Assembly (NCBI GenBank): GCA_964036045.1
Contig: OZ038378.1
Location: forward strand, 40,859,228 to 40,923,227
Direction of reading: 5' to 3'
Source: Eutreptiella sp. 'Long Island Sound 2002'
Taxonomy: Eukaryota; Euglenozoa; Euglenophyceae; Eutreptiales; Eutreptiaceae
Length of the DNA: 64,000 nt
Positions 10,160 to 18,829 of this stretch are shown here, in pieces. The translations under genes and the position numbers were made by a program. The notes below the pieces were generated by a model. The model made no database searches. It saw nothing but the letters and a program-made list of their open reading frames with translations, and was not told where the DNA came from. Every line of letters starts with the position of its first letter. The first letter of the stretch is position 1.

Positions 10160-10656
10160 TTATATTTTGTAAGGTTTTAGCCTGATCAAAGGCATCTTAT
10201 CACCAAAGACGTCAACCTAGTTTTGGTGCTCATCAGTGTTCTCAGCGCAACACCATTTTTGAGGGTTTTTGTGGAAGCCGGAATGTGGCCCATTTTGCTT
10301 CCACCCACTCTTTCTTTCATGCAAGCTAGCATCACCATCCCTAAGCGGCCAATCCCCCCCCCCCCCCCCCGGACAAGAAATCTCATCATCGTAGTTGCGA
10401 CCGTGCAAACCTTGTGTGCAGGCCCTCCTCCATGAGTTTCCTCCGCATTGAGAAGCACAATTGAGAAGTAGGGAGTAGGGCGGGGCGATGGGGGTGCATA
10501 GCGCCCGCAATTGCCAGGGGGCCACCCAAAAGGGGGGGGGGGGCGCCGATCCGCACCCCCCCCCCCCACGCACACACATGTACACACATTGGTGGATGTT
10601 TTCCAACGCATCTCCGGCCACTTGACGGTGGCGCAGGCGGGAGGGGGGGCTCGACC
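10160..10656. other. no gene seen; poly-C and poly-G tracts
   Basis: The stretch contains a C run at about 10353-10371 and a G run facing a C run at about 10529-10568 that could pair as a GC hairpin. I see no protein-like frame. Confidence 0.5.
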
Positions 10657-12600
10657 TTGCCCCTCGCCGGTAGCCCCCCCAATCCACCCGTAGGGCCACG
10701 GGCCACTTGCGCCGTGTGTGGATGTCATGTGTTTGTTGAGCGCAGAGGTGTCCCGCGGAGGCGTGGGCATAGCACCCATCCCCGAGGGCGGGTCCTTCTG
10801 TGTAGGAGCGGACCCCTTCATGAGGGACCAAAGGACGAGTGGGTGACTCAACTAGGGCATTTAACCTTCCGAAGCCCACTCCCAAAGAGATCGCTGAACC
10901 CTTGTCCCGTTGTGTTCCGGGAAGACCGTGCGCAGTGACGGAGGGGCAGGTGTGCGGGCGAGGGGGCACAAGGCAGCCTTGGGGTTTCGCCGTGGTACGA
11001 GCGGTCCAACAGTCTGTCGCCCACCATTGGAATCCTAACCCATCCGGGAGAGGCTGGATCTCAAGTGATCTGGAACCCCGCACACACATGGGTGAACACA
11101 CAATCAACAGGTCAAGACATAGTGGAGAGGCCCCTACACGTCTTGCAAGCACCGGCAGGGACCCACTGTGAAAGTGGTCCTGATGCCGCTCCCATCAGTC
11201 CAGAACTGCCGAGCAGATAGCTGTCCTTGACCCCAGGTGCCCGCCGTGTTCGCCCTAGCTGGGAGTTTAGCCGCCCAAACTGAGGTTTGCCAGAACTCCA
11301 GTGGGTCGACCGAAAAAGATACTCCCCCGGCGTCGGTGTCCGCAAGGGGCGATCCACGGCTGGTGGACGCCCTATGCATTATGACCTCTCTCATGGCTTG
11401 AGTGTGCACTCAGGTGAAGACACCCAAGTCCGTACAGCCATGAAGGCCCCAATTGCCAACGTCGGGTGAGCCTATTGAGTGCGCATTGAGGGTCCCGGCA
11501 GCTGCTACGGACTGTACCAAGGAGGCGATGGTCGGTGACCTTCTTTCCTTTTTTCTTCTTTCTACCAATGCACTCGCCTCCACCCCCGGTTTTGTCGCCT
11601 GGTTGCATGTATCCGGGGGCTCAGCCACTACCGTCCCGGTAGAGGAGCCGTCTAATCAATGTCCTGCTACCCAGCTGCACGTCTCTGGGGACTTGACCAA
11701 GCTGATTGCGGTCTTTGCCGAGGATTGGCTACACCAAGGCGACTGTGAACTCTTGGGAGTCCAGTCTGCCGATGCACCCGAGCAGGATTTTAAGTCTTGT
11801 TCGGGCAATGAAGGTTCCTTGGGATTCGATCCGCCCGATGAGTTCATGTGCCGGTTCAGGTACCCGCGGGACCTAAAGGGGTTTGAGCTTGGTGCTATGA
11901 ACATTAGTGTCATGGACCTTAAAGATTCTGAGGATAGCATCCCAAAGTCCGGCCCAACCCCAACCGGAGTCTCCTAGGAGACCTCGGCGAATCGCCCACA
12001 TCAATCCGCTAGAGTTCCGCAGAAGCTGACGCATCGAGGTGTATTCCGGCATGAGCGGTACGACCACGGCGCGAAAAGTTGTGCGACTAGGCTGGAAGAG
12101 CTCTTGGACTTACCGAGCCTCTTCAACCCACGCTCACCCCTTTTGACAGCGTTGAGTCGGTGAGTGGAGTGCGGGTGAAGGGTCGGCAGTGGAGTGGGGA
12201 CAGGCTGGTGTGTGAAGAAACGGAATCGGGCTTGACTAGCATCACCGAGAGTGACCAAGAAAGAACCAAAAGGGTATGTAAAGCCGTGGGGAGGGGAGGA
12301 TCATGCCCTGTTTTTGTTTCTGCCAGCCCGAGAACTGGAAGAGACAGTTCAAAAGGTCATTTGGGAAGGGGGTAAGGGGGTAATGATGGTGCCAGTCCGG
12401 AAGAAGGAGAAGTGGTTTTGGAATTTGGGAGAGATAGCGGTGGACTTGTGGGACATCTTGAGAGGGGAGAGTATTTTTTGGAATAAGAAAGGTAATTTAC
12501 TCTCACAGGAGGGTCATCTTCGGTACTGGCCTGTGCTTTTTGATGCGCTCGGTATCGAACAAGTGGGGCTAAACCAGACGAGCTGGAAAAAGTGACCCTT
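10657..12600 (+). pseudogene. gypsy-like polyprotein remnant upstream of RT
   Basis: Protein-like frames follow each other on the strand of the RT. From 10657 to 11469 the frame includes QVIWNPAHTWVNTQSTGQD and VHSGEDTQVRTAMKAPIANV, broken by stops. A one-base shift at about 11462 (cgtcgggtgag) leads into 11453-11977, with EPIECALRVPAAATDCTKE and DLLSFFLLSTNALASTPGF. This frame passes a TAG and continues with THRGVFRHERYDHGAKS. From 12251 to 12595 another frame carries PARELEETVQKVIWEGGKG, VMMVPVRKKEKWFWNLGE and a FDALGIEQVG end. The last block resembles a conserved segment (VVP, then two Trp) seen upstream of RT in some gypsy-like elements. Gag and protease could not be assigned. Confidence 0.4.
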
Positions 12601-12877
12601 GGTGACCCTAGCCTCAAAAAGGTCCTCAAGCAGGAAGCCTGTCATCTCCACTGCAAACACCCCGGGACTCGGGAAGAAACCCATGGGTAAGAAGCGCCGG
12701 AATTGGAAGGTTTAGGCGCTCAAACGAGCGAAGGAAGGGTATGCCCCCGTGACTCGCTTGATCTTGACTTGATGTACAATATCCCTTCTTAGTCCAGCTC
12801 CAAGGGCGACGAGACCGAATGTAATCGGAGATCCGATTCGGATTCGCCGCCCGGCGGCAGTTACACGTGCCCTAAGC

Positions 12878-13570
12878 TCGGCCCTCAGTCACCTCGAGAA
12901 GGTTGAGGCCTCTATCTCCATCCGGAAAGTGGTCGATTGGATGATGGACCCTGTTGGCACCGAGGCTGCCAATTGGGTCAATCATAGGACCCCCCCCCCC
13001 CAAACAAATCTTCCACTCAAGAACCCGCTCAGTGCGCTTAGTCTCGGAGGCTGACGCCAAGGAGTTCTCCGACCCCCAACTCCAAAAGTTGGTGGAGTCG
13101 TACCGCAAAAAGCTCCTTGATGAATTCAAGGAACCGGTTTTCAATTCAGAGTGTAACAATTGGAAGGAGATAAAGGCCAATGCCAGCAAGAGAGGGCCCG
13201 ATGGCTGGGTGCATTTGGAGCCAAAAAAGCACTCGAAACCCGTGGCTTTCAGGCCCATCCGCGCAGTGGGGTTGCGCGAGGAGGCCGTGAAAGAGAAGAT
13301 CAAGGGATTCGAGGACCAAGGGTGGATTGAGGACTCCACGAGTCCTTGGGTAGCACGAGGGTTTTTCGTGCCAAAGCCGGGGGTAAACAAATGGATGTTG
13401 GTGATTGATTGCCAGTACTTGAATTCATGTCTAGAACCCGTACCGGTGATCGAAGACCTCCTCCAGAGGCAACACAGGTGCCACCTCTGGACCATCCTCG
13501 ATCTTGAGGATGGGTTTCACCAGATGCCCCTCAAGGAGGAAAGTCGTCCCCTGACGGCTTTCTGTACACT
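12878..13570 (+). pseudogene. Ty3/gypsy-type reverse transcriptase, N-terminal half
   Basis: RT copies element RNA into DNA. The frame shows the fingers/palm order of gypsy RTs: IKGFEDQGWIEDSTSPWVA, GFFVPKPGVNKWMLVIDCQ, YLNSCLEPVPVIEDLL, WTILDLEDGFHQMPLKEE and SRPLTAFCT. The first catalytic Asp is in LDLEDGF. The YxDD box, thumb, RNase H and integrase are absent, since the similarity stops at about 13567. Upstream, a protein-like frame (ISIRKVVDWMMDPVGTE) meets the RT frame at a poly-C run (about 12990-13001) where the frame must change by one. So the copy is both frameshifted and truncated. No LTRs were found. Confidence 0.75.
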
Positions 13571-13750
13571 GGTGGCGCATCCACCACCCCCCACAGCTCC
13601 TCCCCACCTCCCCCATGTGCTGGGGGTGCATGAGAGCCACGTAACCCCCCGACCCTGTGGGTGACCACAGCCGCGGTTGCAGCCCGCCCCTTGTCGCATG
13701 CCACACGCACCCCTGTGCCCCTGAGGGGCACCCGCCGGGTGCCCTGTGTG

Positions 13751-13859
13751 GTGGCGGGAGCAGCAGTGCCGCACTCCCCGGTGCCCCTTGCATGAATTGC
13801 ATGCTGGGGCCCTGTGCACGTTGCACAAGGTGTGCATGGGGCGGCACTGCTGCCCCACC
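13751..13859. repeat. imperfect inverted repeat near the RT truncation
   Basis: Arms ggcgggagcagcagtgccgc (13753-13772) and gcggcactgctgccccacc (13841-13859) are near reverse complements. Inside them is a smaller palindrome, gcatgaattgcatgc. The region 13568-14040 is otherwise C- and TGC-rich with no protein-like frame. It may be part of whatever disrupted the RT gene. Confidence 0.5.
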
Positions 13860-14104
13860 TGCTTTCCCTGGTGAGGGTGGGGTTGCACCATTGGACACCA
13901 ACGCTTGCGCCACGTCAGTGGTCTCTGCACCCTCCTCCCACATCCTGTGAGCCCCGCCCACCCCTTGTGTGCAAAGGCACAGGGGCAGAGGGGGAGGATA
14001 CCTGACCGCGGCGACCCCGTCCTTGTGTCGCGCCAGGTCACACGGGGAGATGACCAAGGGACTAGGGCCGGGCCTGAATTAGAGTATCGGTTTTGGCAAT
14101 GGTG

Positions 14105-14640
14105 TTGTACCCCACCCCCCCTTGGACCCCCCTCCCCCCCACAACACCCTCTTCAAGCTCTGAAAAAATCAGGAAACGTGTTGACAATTTTTTTTCAATT
14201 TTTCGTGCAGGTTCATCTCATCCATTGAGGGTCAAAGACCAACTTCTGTGCGGGGCCCTGGGTTGTTGCTTCATTTTTCCATTCCTTTCAGGCACCCATG
14301 GAAATTTTTTTGAAGGTTAATGTCAAATTGCCAGCGCGTGTTGAAACTGGTGCGCTGATATCAGCCATCCAGTTTTTCAGGTATGAGGACCGCCTCTCTG
14401 GCAAGAAGAAGTTGCAATCCCACAATCTTGCACAGAAGGCTGCAGCAAGTCTTCTTGCATCCCAACCCCAATCCCAGAGCCGTGCTGTGCTTTTGCCCAA
14501 GTGTTTTACCAACCCAGGGGTTTTGGGTGTTTGTTGTCACAATGTCAATGGTGTACCCCCCAGCCTGGACCCCCCTCCTCCACCCCCAGCCCAAACCCCC
14601 CCTCCCCCCCCAACACCCCCTTCTAATTCAGCCCTGACCA
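14105..14640. repeat. C-rich direct repeat flanking a small ORF
   Basis: A C-rich block (gtgttgtacccc, then ttggacccccctcc, then acaacaccctctt) at about 14102-14155 returns at about 14552-14625 (atggtgtaccccc, cctggacccccctcc, caacacccccttct), about 460 bp apart. Confidence 0.5.
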
Positions 14641-14648
14641 GGTCTTAG
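14292..14648 (+). CDS. possible exon or small ORF, MEIFLKVNVKLP...
   Basis: A good acceptor (cattcctttcag) ends at 14291. The frame then reads PMEIFLKVNVKLPARVETG and ALISAIQFFRYEDRLSGK, and stays open to 14648. A donor-like cag/gtatga at 14380-14381 would give an 89-bp exon. That exon would break the phase between the TPR exons at 1165 and 15139, so it is not part of that transcript as modelled. It could be an alternative exon, another gene or chance. No domain is recognised. Confidence 0.25.
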   Translation, partial: APMEIFLKVNVKLPARVETGALISAIQFFRYEDRLSGKKKLQSHNLAQKAAASLLASQPQSQSRAVLLPKCFTNPGVLGVCCHNVNGVPPSLDPPPPPPAQTPPPPPTPPSNSALTRS

Positions 14649-14674
14649 GTAATGCCCAACCCGAACCCGCAGTC

Positions 14675-14837
14675 ACTTACCTGTCCCAGGAGCGCCCAGG
14701 ACAAATGCCCTCGTAAATCATACATCTCCCGTTGCAAGAGTGGCCAGGACATTATAAGTCAGCAGCCCTCATGAATAATACAGTCCCTGACCGAAGAGCG
14801 TCAAGGACATTAATAGCCAAGTGGCCTCGTACATAGT

Positions 14838-14841
<4 letters not shown>
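14675..14841. repeat. degenerate minisatellite of about 60 bp
   Basis: Nearly three units share ccctcgtaaatcatacat, then caagagtggccaggacatta, then agcag or aagtg. The second and third start near 14768 and 14828. Confidence 0.55.

Positions 14842-14880
<39 letters not shown>
14842..14880. repeat. (CA)n microsatellite
   Basis: About 19 uninterrupted CA units directly after the 60-bp minisatellite. Confidence 0.95.
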
Positions 14881-14882
<2 letters not shown>

Positions 14883-15138
14883 CAAACATCGCTAAAAGAG
14901 CTGTAGAGAGCTGGTGCATCTTAGTGAGCCCTATGATGTTGTGTCAATGACATTGGGTGACACGCCTGTATATCAGTGTGTAGTGCAGTGTTCGCATGAT
15001 TTGAAGTGTCTTGGACATCACCCACACCCACACCCACACACGCAGTGGTAATGACAAGCATGCAAAAGACGTTGAGGCATTCAGCTGGTCTGCAAATTGT
15101 TGTCCGCCATTTCCTCCATTGCTCTGTGCCCTGTCCAG

Positions 15139-15320
15139 GACCTGATCCAATGCGGCCTGTTCCGCGAGGCCAGCAAGGCTTTGCACAAGAACGAGACCCT
15201 CACGTCGGGGGTCTTGGAGGATGTGAAGCAAAACAAGCGGCGCCTGTACCTGCGGGCACAGACCTACAACAACATGACTTGCGTGCGCAAGAGCCAAGGA
15301 AACATTACCACGGCGCTCAA
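15139..15320 (+). CDS. TPR protein gene, internal exon (60 codons + 2 nt)
   Basis: The acceptor ctgtccag ends at 15138 and the exon opens in phase 0, matching the exon ending at 1165. It reads DLIQCGLFREASKALHKNE and then LRAQTYNNMTCVRKSQGN, with ITTALK at the end. The second part is helix A and the start of helix B of a TPR motif (small residue at position 8, Gly at the turn, Ala at position 20). The exon ends CTCAA before GTAGCC at 15321, leaving two bases of a codon (phase 2) completed by the G that opens the exon at 24128. Confidence 0.75.
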
Positions 15321-16010
15321 GTAGCCCCCCCTCTGCTTCCTTGCCCAGCGACGACTTCATTGCCCAACTTCCCCAGCCCCACTTGCTCAATGCCATGGGT
15401 GTGTGTGGGTCGGTTTGGAAGGAGCACCACTTGCCACAATGAGGGATAAGGGATCCGTGTTGTGCTCCATGCTATCGCAATGGGCCAATGTCAGACTGCA
15501 GTGATGCAGTGATTGCACCCCGTGGGGCGATCGTGTCACGTCCATACGGTGATCATGTGTTTGTGTCCATGTGTGCTGTGTCCACCTGTTTTTGTGAGAT
15601 TATCAAGGTGAACAGCCAGACTTTCGCTCTAAGGTGGATTCCACTGGAGTTGGGTGGGCGCGGGGGCCGGTTTCATGGCCCATGGCCCATGGTTGGGTGT
15701 GTGGGTAGTCCTGCACTGTATCTGAGTGTACCGGATTGAAAATTGTGATAGATATGCAGAGATATGTTCTGAGGTATGGTAAGAAACACAAACACATGTG
15801 ACGAGACATGAAGAGGTGGAAAGAGATAAACGAGATATAAGAGATATAAAGAGATATAGAGGATATATTAAAACGTGTACCCCCCCCCCCCTTGTGCAAG
15901 CACCAGGAAAGTCAGGAAAACAGCGGTCACACCGGGTCCTGATGCTTGGACAAGGCGGTGCTTCCATGCGACGCGCGGTACCAAAATAACGCATGTTACC
16001 GAAAACCTGC
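15321..16010. other. intronic, low-complexity purine stretch
   Basis: No gene seen. At about 15740-15862 there is a gagatata-rich purine tract, then a poly-C run (about 15880) and a segment (ggtcacaccgggtcctgatg, cttggacaaggcggtgctt) that recurs diverged at about 19283-19320, next to a second agacatgaagag tract. The two places share modules in a different order. Confidence 0.4.
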
Positions 16011-16021
16011 CATACCTCACC

Positions 16022-16234
16022 CTAAGCACAATTGTTGTAATAGGGCACTAGAACACAACGTGCAGCATTTTTCAACAAGTTCTGGAGGTCCTCACTGCCC
16101 ATAGAGGCATCAGGAGCTGTGGAATAGAAGCTTTTTCCAACCTTGCGCCTCATCTTGAACAATTGCACATGCTTGCCCCTTGGGGCAGGCTTTGGAGCAG
16201 GAGTAATGACATTAGTCATGGCTGCAAATGCCAT
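16022..16234 (-). CDS. unidentified minus-strand ORF fragment (70 codons)
   Basis: The frame MAFAAMTNVITPAPKPAPRG, with GKHVQLFKMRRKVGKSFYS and DLQNLLKNAARC, has protein-like composition with a basic middle. Near its end another frame reads CPITTIVLRVRYG, which resembles CPDTDNVLRVKYG at about 35175-35214 on the minus strand. The DNA of the two places is also alike, so it may be a fragment of a dispersed element. Function unknown. Confidence 0.3.
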   Translation of the reverse strand: MAFAAMTNVITPAPKPAPRGKHVQLFKMRRKVGKSFYSTAPDASMGSEDLQNLLKNAARCVLVPYYNNCA

Positions 16235-16951
16235 GAAAACAAACAGGAGTGGTTTTCTGGAGTGGTTTGCAGTACCAAGAATAATGTTGTTATGAGCAGG
16301 AGGACTCGTCCCAATCGTGACACAGCCCCTATTCCCCTCTACAATCTACACACAATCACGTTCCGCTAAGCTTCTGACCATAAAAACTGTGGTCAGAAGA
16401 ACCACGGACACATGGGGGGGGGGCGCAAAAAAATTCGCGGTATCACCTTTTTTTCGTACCCCCCCCCAAGGGGGGTACGGCCAAAAAAAATCCCACCCCT
16501 ATGTGTAAAAAAGTTTCGCAACCCCAATTTTTTTCTAAAGAACACCACACGGACCACCTCTTGGAGCCCACTGTTGCTTTTTCATATTGTGTAAGTGTAG
16601 CCTACATAATTTTTTGAGGTCCCCAAAATTCCCCATTTTGCCGGTACAAATCACCTCGAAGATTAGATAGATCAAGCGCGGGCGCGGGCGCGGGCGTCGT
16701 ATACCCCCTTTTTTGGGGTCATTCACGTAGCATACCCCAAGGCATGATATTTGATGTCCAACCCCTTGTAAAATCATTATTTTGCCCAATAAGACAATCC
16801 CCCAATGGATTTTTTGATTCTGAGGCCTCTATCCCCTAAAACTGGATAACACTTTTTTGAGGCGGGGTTGGGTGGGGGGTGGTGGGGGGGGTTCAAAGTT
16901 TTCGCTGAGAAGGCTCCAAGCAATGGGAGACACATGAGTATCACACCCGCC

Positions 16952-17010
16952 CCCGGTCGAATGGTAACGCACCCGGCCGCAGAATTTTAGGTTGGCGGTT
17001 CGAATCCTGG
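16952..17010 (+). promoter_or_regulatory. tRNA-like A/B-box module, plus strand
   Basis: A-box-like ggtcgaatggtaacgc (16955-16970) and B-box-like ggttcgaatcc (16997-17007) are spaced as in a tRNA gene, but T-arm pairing fails beyond two base pairs, so this is not a functional tRNA. Confidence 0.55.
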
Positions 17011-17054
17011 TCGGTGGACGCCGGCCGCGGCGCTGCTGCGGTATTGTCCGCACC

Positions 17055-17112
17055 TAGGTTCAAACCGCCGACTAAAAAGTCTGCGGCCGCCTGCGTTACC
17101 ATTCGGCCACTG
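17055..17112 (-). promoter_or_regulatory. tRNA-like A/B-box module, minus strand
   Basis: On the minus strand, ggccgaatggtaacgc (17109-17094) precedes ggtttgaacc (17066-17057). The module resembles the plus-strand module at 16952-17010, so the two form an inverted pair facing each other. Confidence 0.55.
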
Positions 17113-17410
17113 CCAATCCTGAGACCAGATGTTCTCCCCACTGCTTGGAGCCGTGTCTGCCACTGACAAAAAACCCAAAGTGTGTGTTTCTGTCTGACTG
17201 ACTGCTGGCCTGTCTAACTAACTGATTGGCTGGCTGTCAACCTCTCTTCGAGGTGCACTGCCGAAGGCAATAGAATTTGGTAGCCCTACATATCCCTGCC
17301 GGCCCAAAGTTCAGCCACCACAAAGCGAGGGTGCTGGCCGTGGGGCCCCAAGAGTTTTGGTTTGGGGTAATATTGGTCAAAATGACCTTCCCGTTTTTCT
17401 AGGAATAGTA

Positions 17411-17502
17411 GCAATAGCACAAGTAGCAAGCTAGGTGTGGCATAGGTGAAGGTTCGGCAATAGCACAGGTAGCAAGCTACGTGTGGCACAGGTGAGGGTT
17501 CG
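17411..17502. repeat. two tandem 46-bp units
   Basis: Gcaatagcac(a/g)agtagcaag is followed by cta(g/c)gtgtggca(t/c)aggtga and ggttcg, twice in a row, at 17411-17456 and 17457-17502. Confidence 0.85.
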
Positions 17503-17530
17503 GGAACCCTCCTTTGCATGCCATACTGCT

Positions 17531-17777
17531 TCATACCGGTCGTGGGCACAATACGTGCAATCCTGGCCAGCCCTGTGCCAGCCCATTGACTGGGCACGTC
17601 CCCTCACCTTTGTGGTGCGGGGTGGGGTACCCGTGCGCCAGTGGGAGTTGGTCGCACCTATCAATTGGTCTATTAAACCATGGGGTAAAGGCGAGAACAC
17701 CCGCCTTCCTGTGGGTCATCGGCATGGCCGTCACGGGGGACAAGGATGTGGTCGCTCTAGGCCAAATTTGGGCTCAG
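17531..17777 (+). pseudogene. copy A of a dispersed protein family (homologue of 33537-33850)
   Basis: Frame 1 reads SWAQYVQSWPALCQPIDWA and RPLTFVVRG. After a one-base shift in a G-rich run (about 17618-17627) frame 2 reads GYPCASGSWSHLS, ARTPAFLWVIGMAVTGDKD and VVALGQIWAQ. The minus-strand copy at 33-34 kb reads SWLRYIASQPPLCRMIDWS, PLTFIVRGDGYPCAGGEWS, PACVWVMGLAICGDK and ATLWED in the same order. The exon-like similarity ends at CAG/GTGCTG (donor at 17778). Function unknown. Conserved Asp residues (GDG in copy B; GDK in both) and Trp residues would fit a transposase-like core, but that is a guess. Confidence 0.55.
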
Positions 17778-17805
17778 GTGCTGCACGTTTGCAGCTTGTG
17801 TTTTC

Positions 17806-18137
17806 GTGTTCATATGTTGTTCATAATTCAGGCATTCATAATTTTTGTGTGCCTGTGCGTCTGTTCATAAAACGAGTTCATACAACGCGTTCATAAAACG
17901 AGTTCTGTATTATGAATCGAATTATGAATAGAATTATGAACAGGAGGACATGTTTTCATATGTTGCCCAAACTGGTGAAAATGGCAAGTTTTGCAAAAAA
18001 CCCTCGCCCCACAAGAAAAAATTCACCTCGAGGGTGTTGACCCAGCCCCCCAAGTTTTGAATAGAAATGGCCCATGGGTGCCTTGACAAGGGCAAAATGT
18101 GTTCATTTTTCATAAAGCAACATTTTATGAACAAAAC
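17806..18137. repeat. TTCATAA-type short interspersed repeat cluster
   Basis: Many copies of gttcata(a) and its reverse complement ttatgaa occur, for example gttcataaaacgagttcat, cgcgttcataaaacgagttc and attatgaatagaattatgaa. Further copies lie at 18097-18135. The cluster starts just after the donor of the degenerate ORF at 17531-17777, so it may be the inside of an intron. Confidence 0.6.
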
Positions 18138-18171
18138 TACCTTTCATCTAGGCACCTAGGGCAGCATAAAG

Positions 18172-18558
18172 ATGTATAGTGTTCACCTTAGCGCAGAAGC
18201 ATTGCTATCCGTCACCCATCATGTGGGCATTACGATTGGTGACCATTTGCTAGCCCCCTATGACAAGCAGAAGTTCAAAACCATCAAAGACTTTTGGGCC
18301 ACTTTGAAGACCGTTGCAGACGCAGCTGTGGCACATGCTGCCCTACCTGAGCATTTGAAGTTGCTGTCATTGGATTTGTACCTATTGGGTTCCCTAGTTG
18401 ACACGGTTGTCCATGCCATCTTTGATGTAGCATTGGATGTTCAGGTGGCTCTAGGTCTGCTGGTTCAAGCTGGTATTGGTTTCATGGCTATTTTCATTGA
18501 GTCGTATGGACATGCGTTGAACAAAACGTGGTACAAGCATGTGCAACGTACCGTTTGA
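18172..18558 (+). CDS. unidentified ORF, 128 codons
   Basis: An intact ATG-to-TGA frame has protein-like composition: YDKQKFKTIKDFWATLKTV, ALPEHLKLLSLDLYLLGSL, then a hydrophobic stretch QVALGLLVQAGIGFMAIFI and a polar end NKTWYKHVQ. There is no signal-peptide pattern, and the hydrophobic stretch could be one membrane segment or a buried helix. It lies downstream of the TTCATAA cluster on the strand of the 17.5-kb pseudogene and might be a later exon of the same element. No family recognised. Confidence 0.4.
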   Translation: MYSVHLSAEALLSVTHHVGITIGDHLLAPYDKQKFKTIKDFWATLKTVADAAVAHAALPEHLKLLSLDLYLLGSLVDTVVHAIFDVALDVQVALGLLVQAGIGFMAIFIESYGHALNKTWYKHVQRTV

Positions 18559-18568
18559 TGGTGTGAAG

Positions 18569-18820
18569 TGAAACGGCTGGGTGGAAAGATGGGCATTGTG
18601 GGGTCCACAACGGGGGCACCCGTTGAAGGGCCAGGACGAGCCATCCGAACCACGCGGGGTCCATCGCCTAGCACTGTAAGGCAATGGAGATGTACACAGT
18701 GGCATGGAAACCGGAATAGCCGGGTGGGAAGACCGACGTCGTAGGGCCCATAGTAGACTTGGGGCACCTATTGAACGGCCATGACGGGCGATTGTGCCCA
18801 CGCGATGTCCACCGGTTGCT
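18569..18820. repeat. two diverged tandem units of about 146 bp
   Basis: Ggctgggtggaaagatgggc, with ggggcacccgttgaagggcc and cgcggggtccatcg, is followed about 146 bp later by agccgggtgggaagaccgac, ggggcacctattgaacggcc and cgcgatgtccaccgg. Confidence 0.55.
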
Positions 18821-18829
18821 TGCCCGGGT

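Larger units (their letters stand above)
16648..17278. mobile_element. TIR element with convergent tRNA-like modules, copy 1
   Basis: This copy shares long stretches with 27595-28228: the left end aaatcacctcgaag, a block containing ggcatgatatttgatgtcca and aatcattattttgcccaat, a G-rich stretch, the tRNA-like inverted modules, ccactgacaaaaaacccaaa, and the right end aacctctcttcgaggtgcac to aatagaattt. The right terminal repeat is complete (17238-17255). The left has decayed after cacctcgaag (16652-16661). No protein is encoded, so it is a non-autonomous element. Internal A- and B-box-like motifs suggest RNA polymerase III promoters. Confidence 0.7.

Noticed and set aside
10217-11152. 311-codon minus-strand ORF
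   Set aside because: Composition is Gly/Pro/Cys/His-rich across poly-G and poly-C tracts, and the plus strand over 10820-11470 reads more like protein and leads into the retroelement.
13568-14100. Continuation of the RT domain beyond the truncation
   Set aside because: No YxDD-like or following gypsy motifs appear in any frame. The sequence is inverted-repeat and C-rich.
16952-17112. A genuine tRNA gene
   Set aside because: A and B boxes are present, but T-arm and acceptor stems do not pair, and the motif occurs as mirrored modules inside an element.
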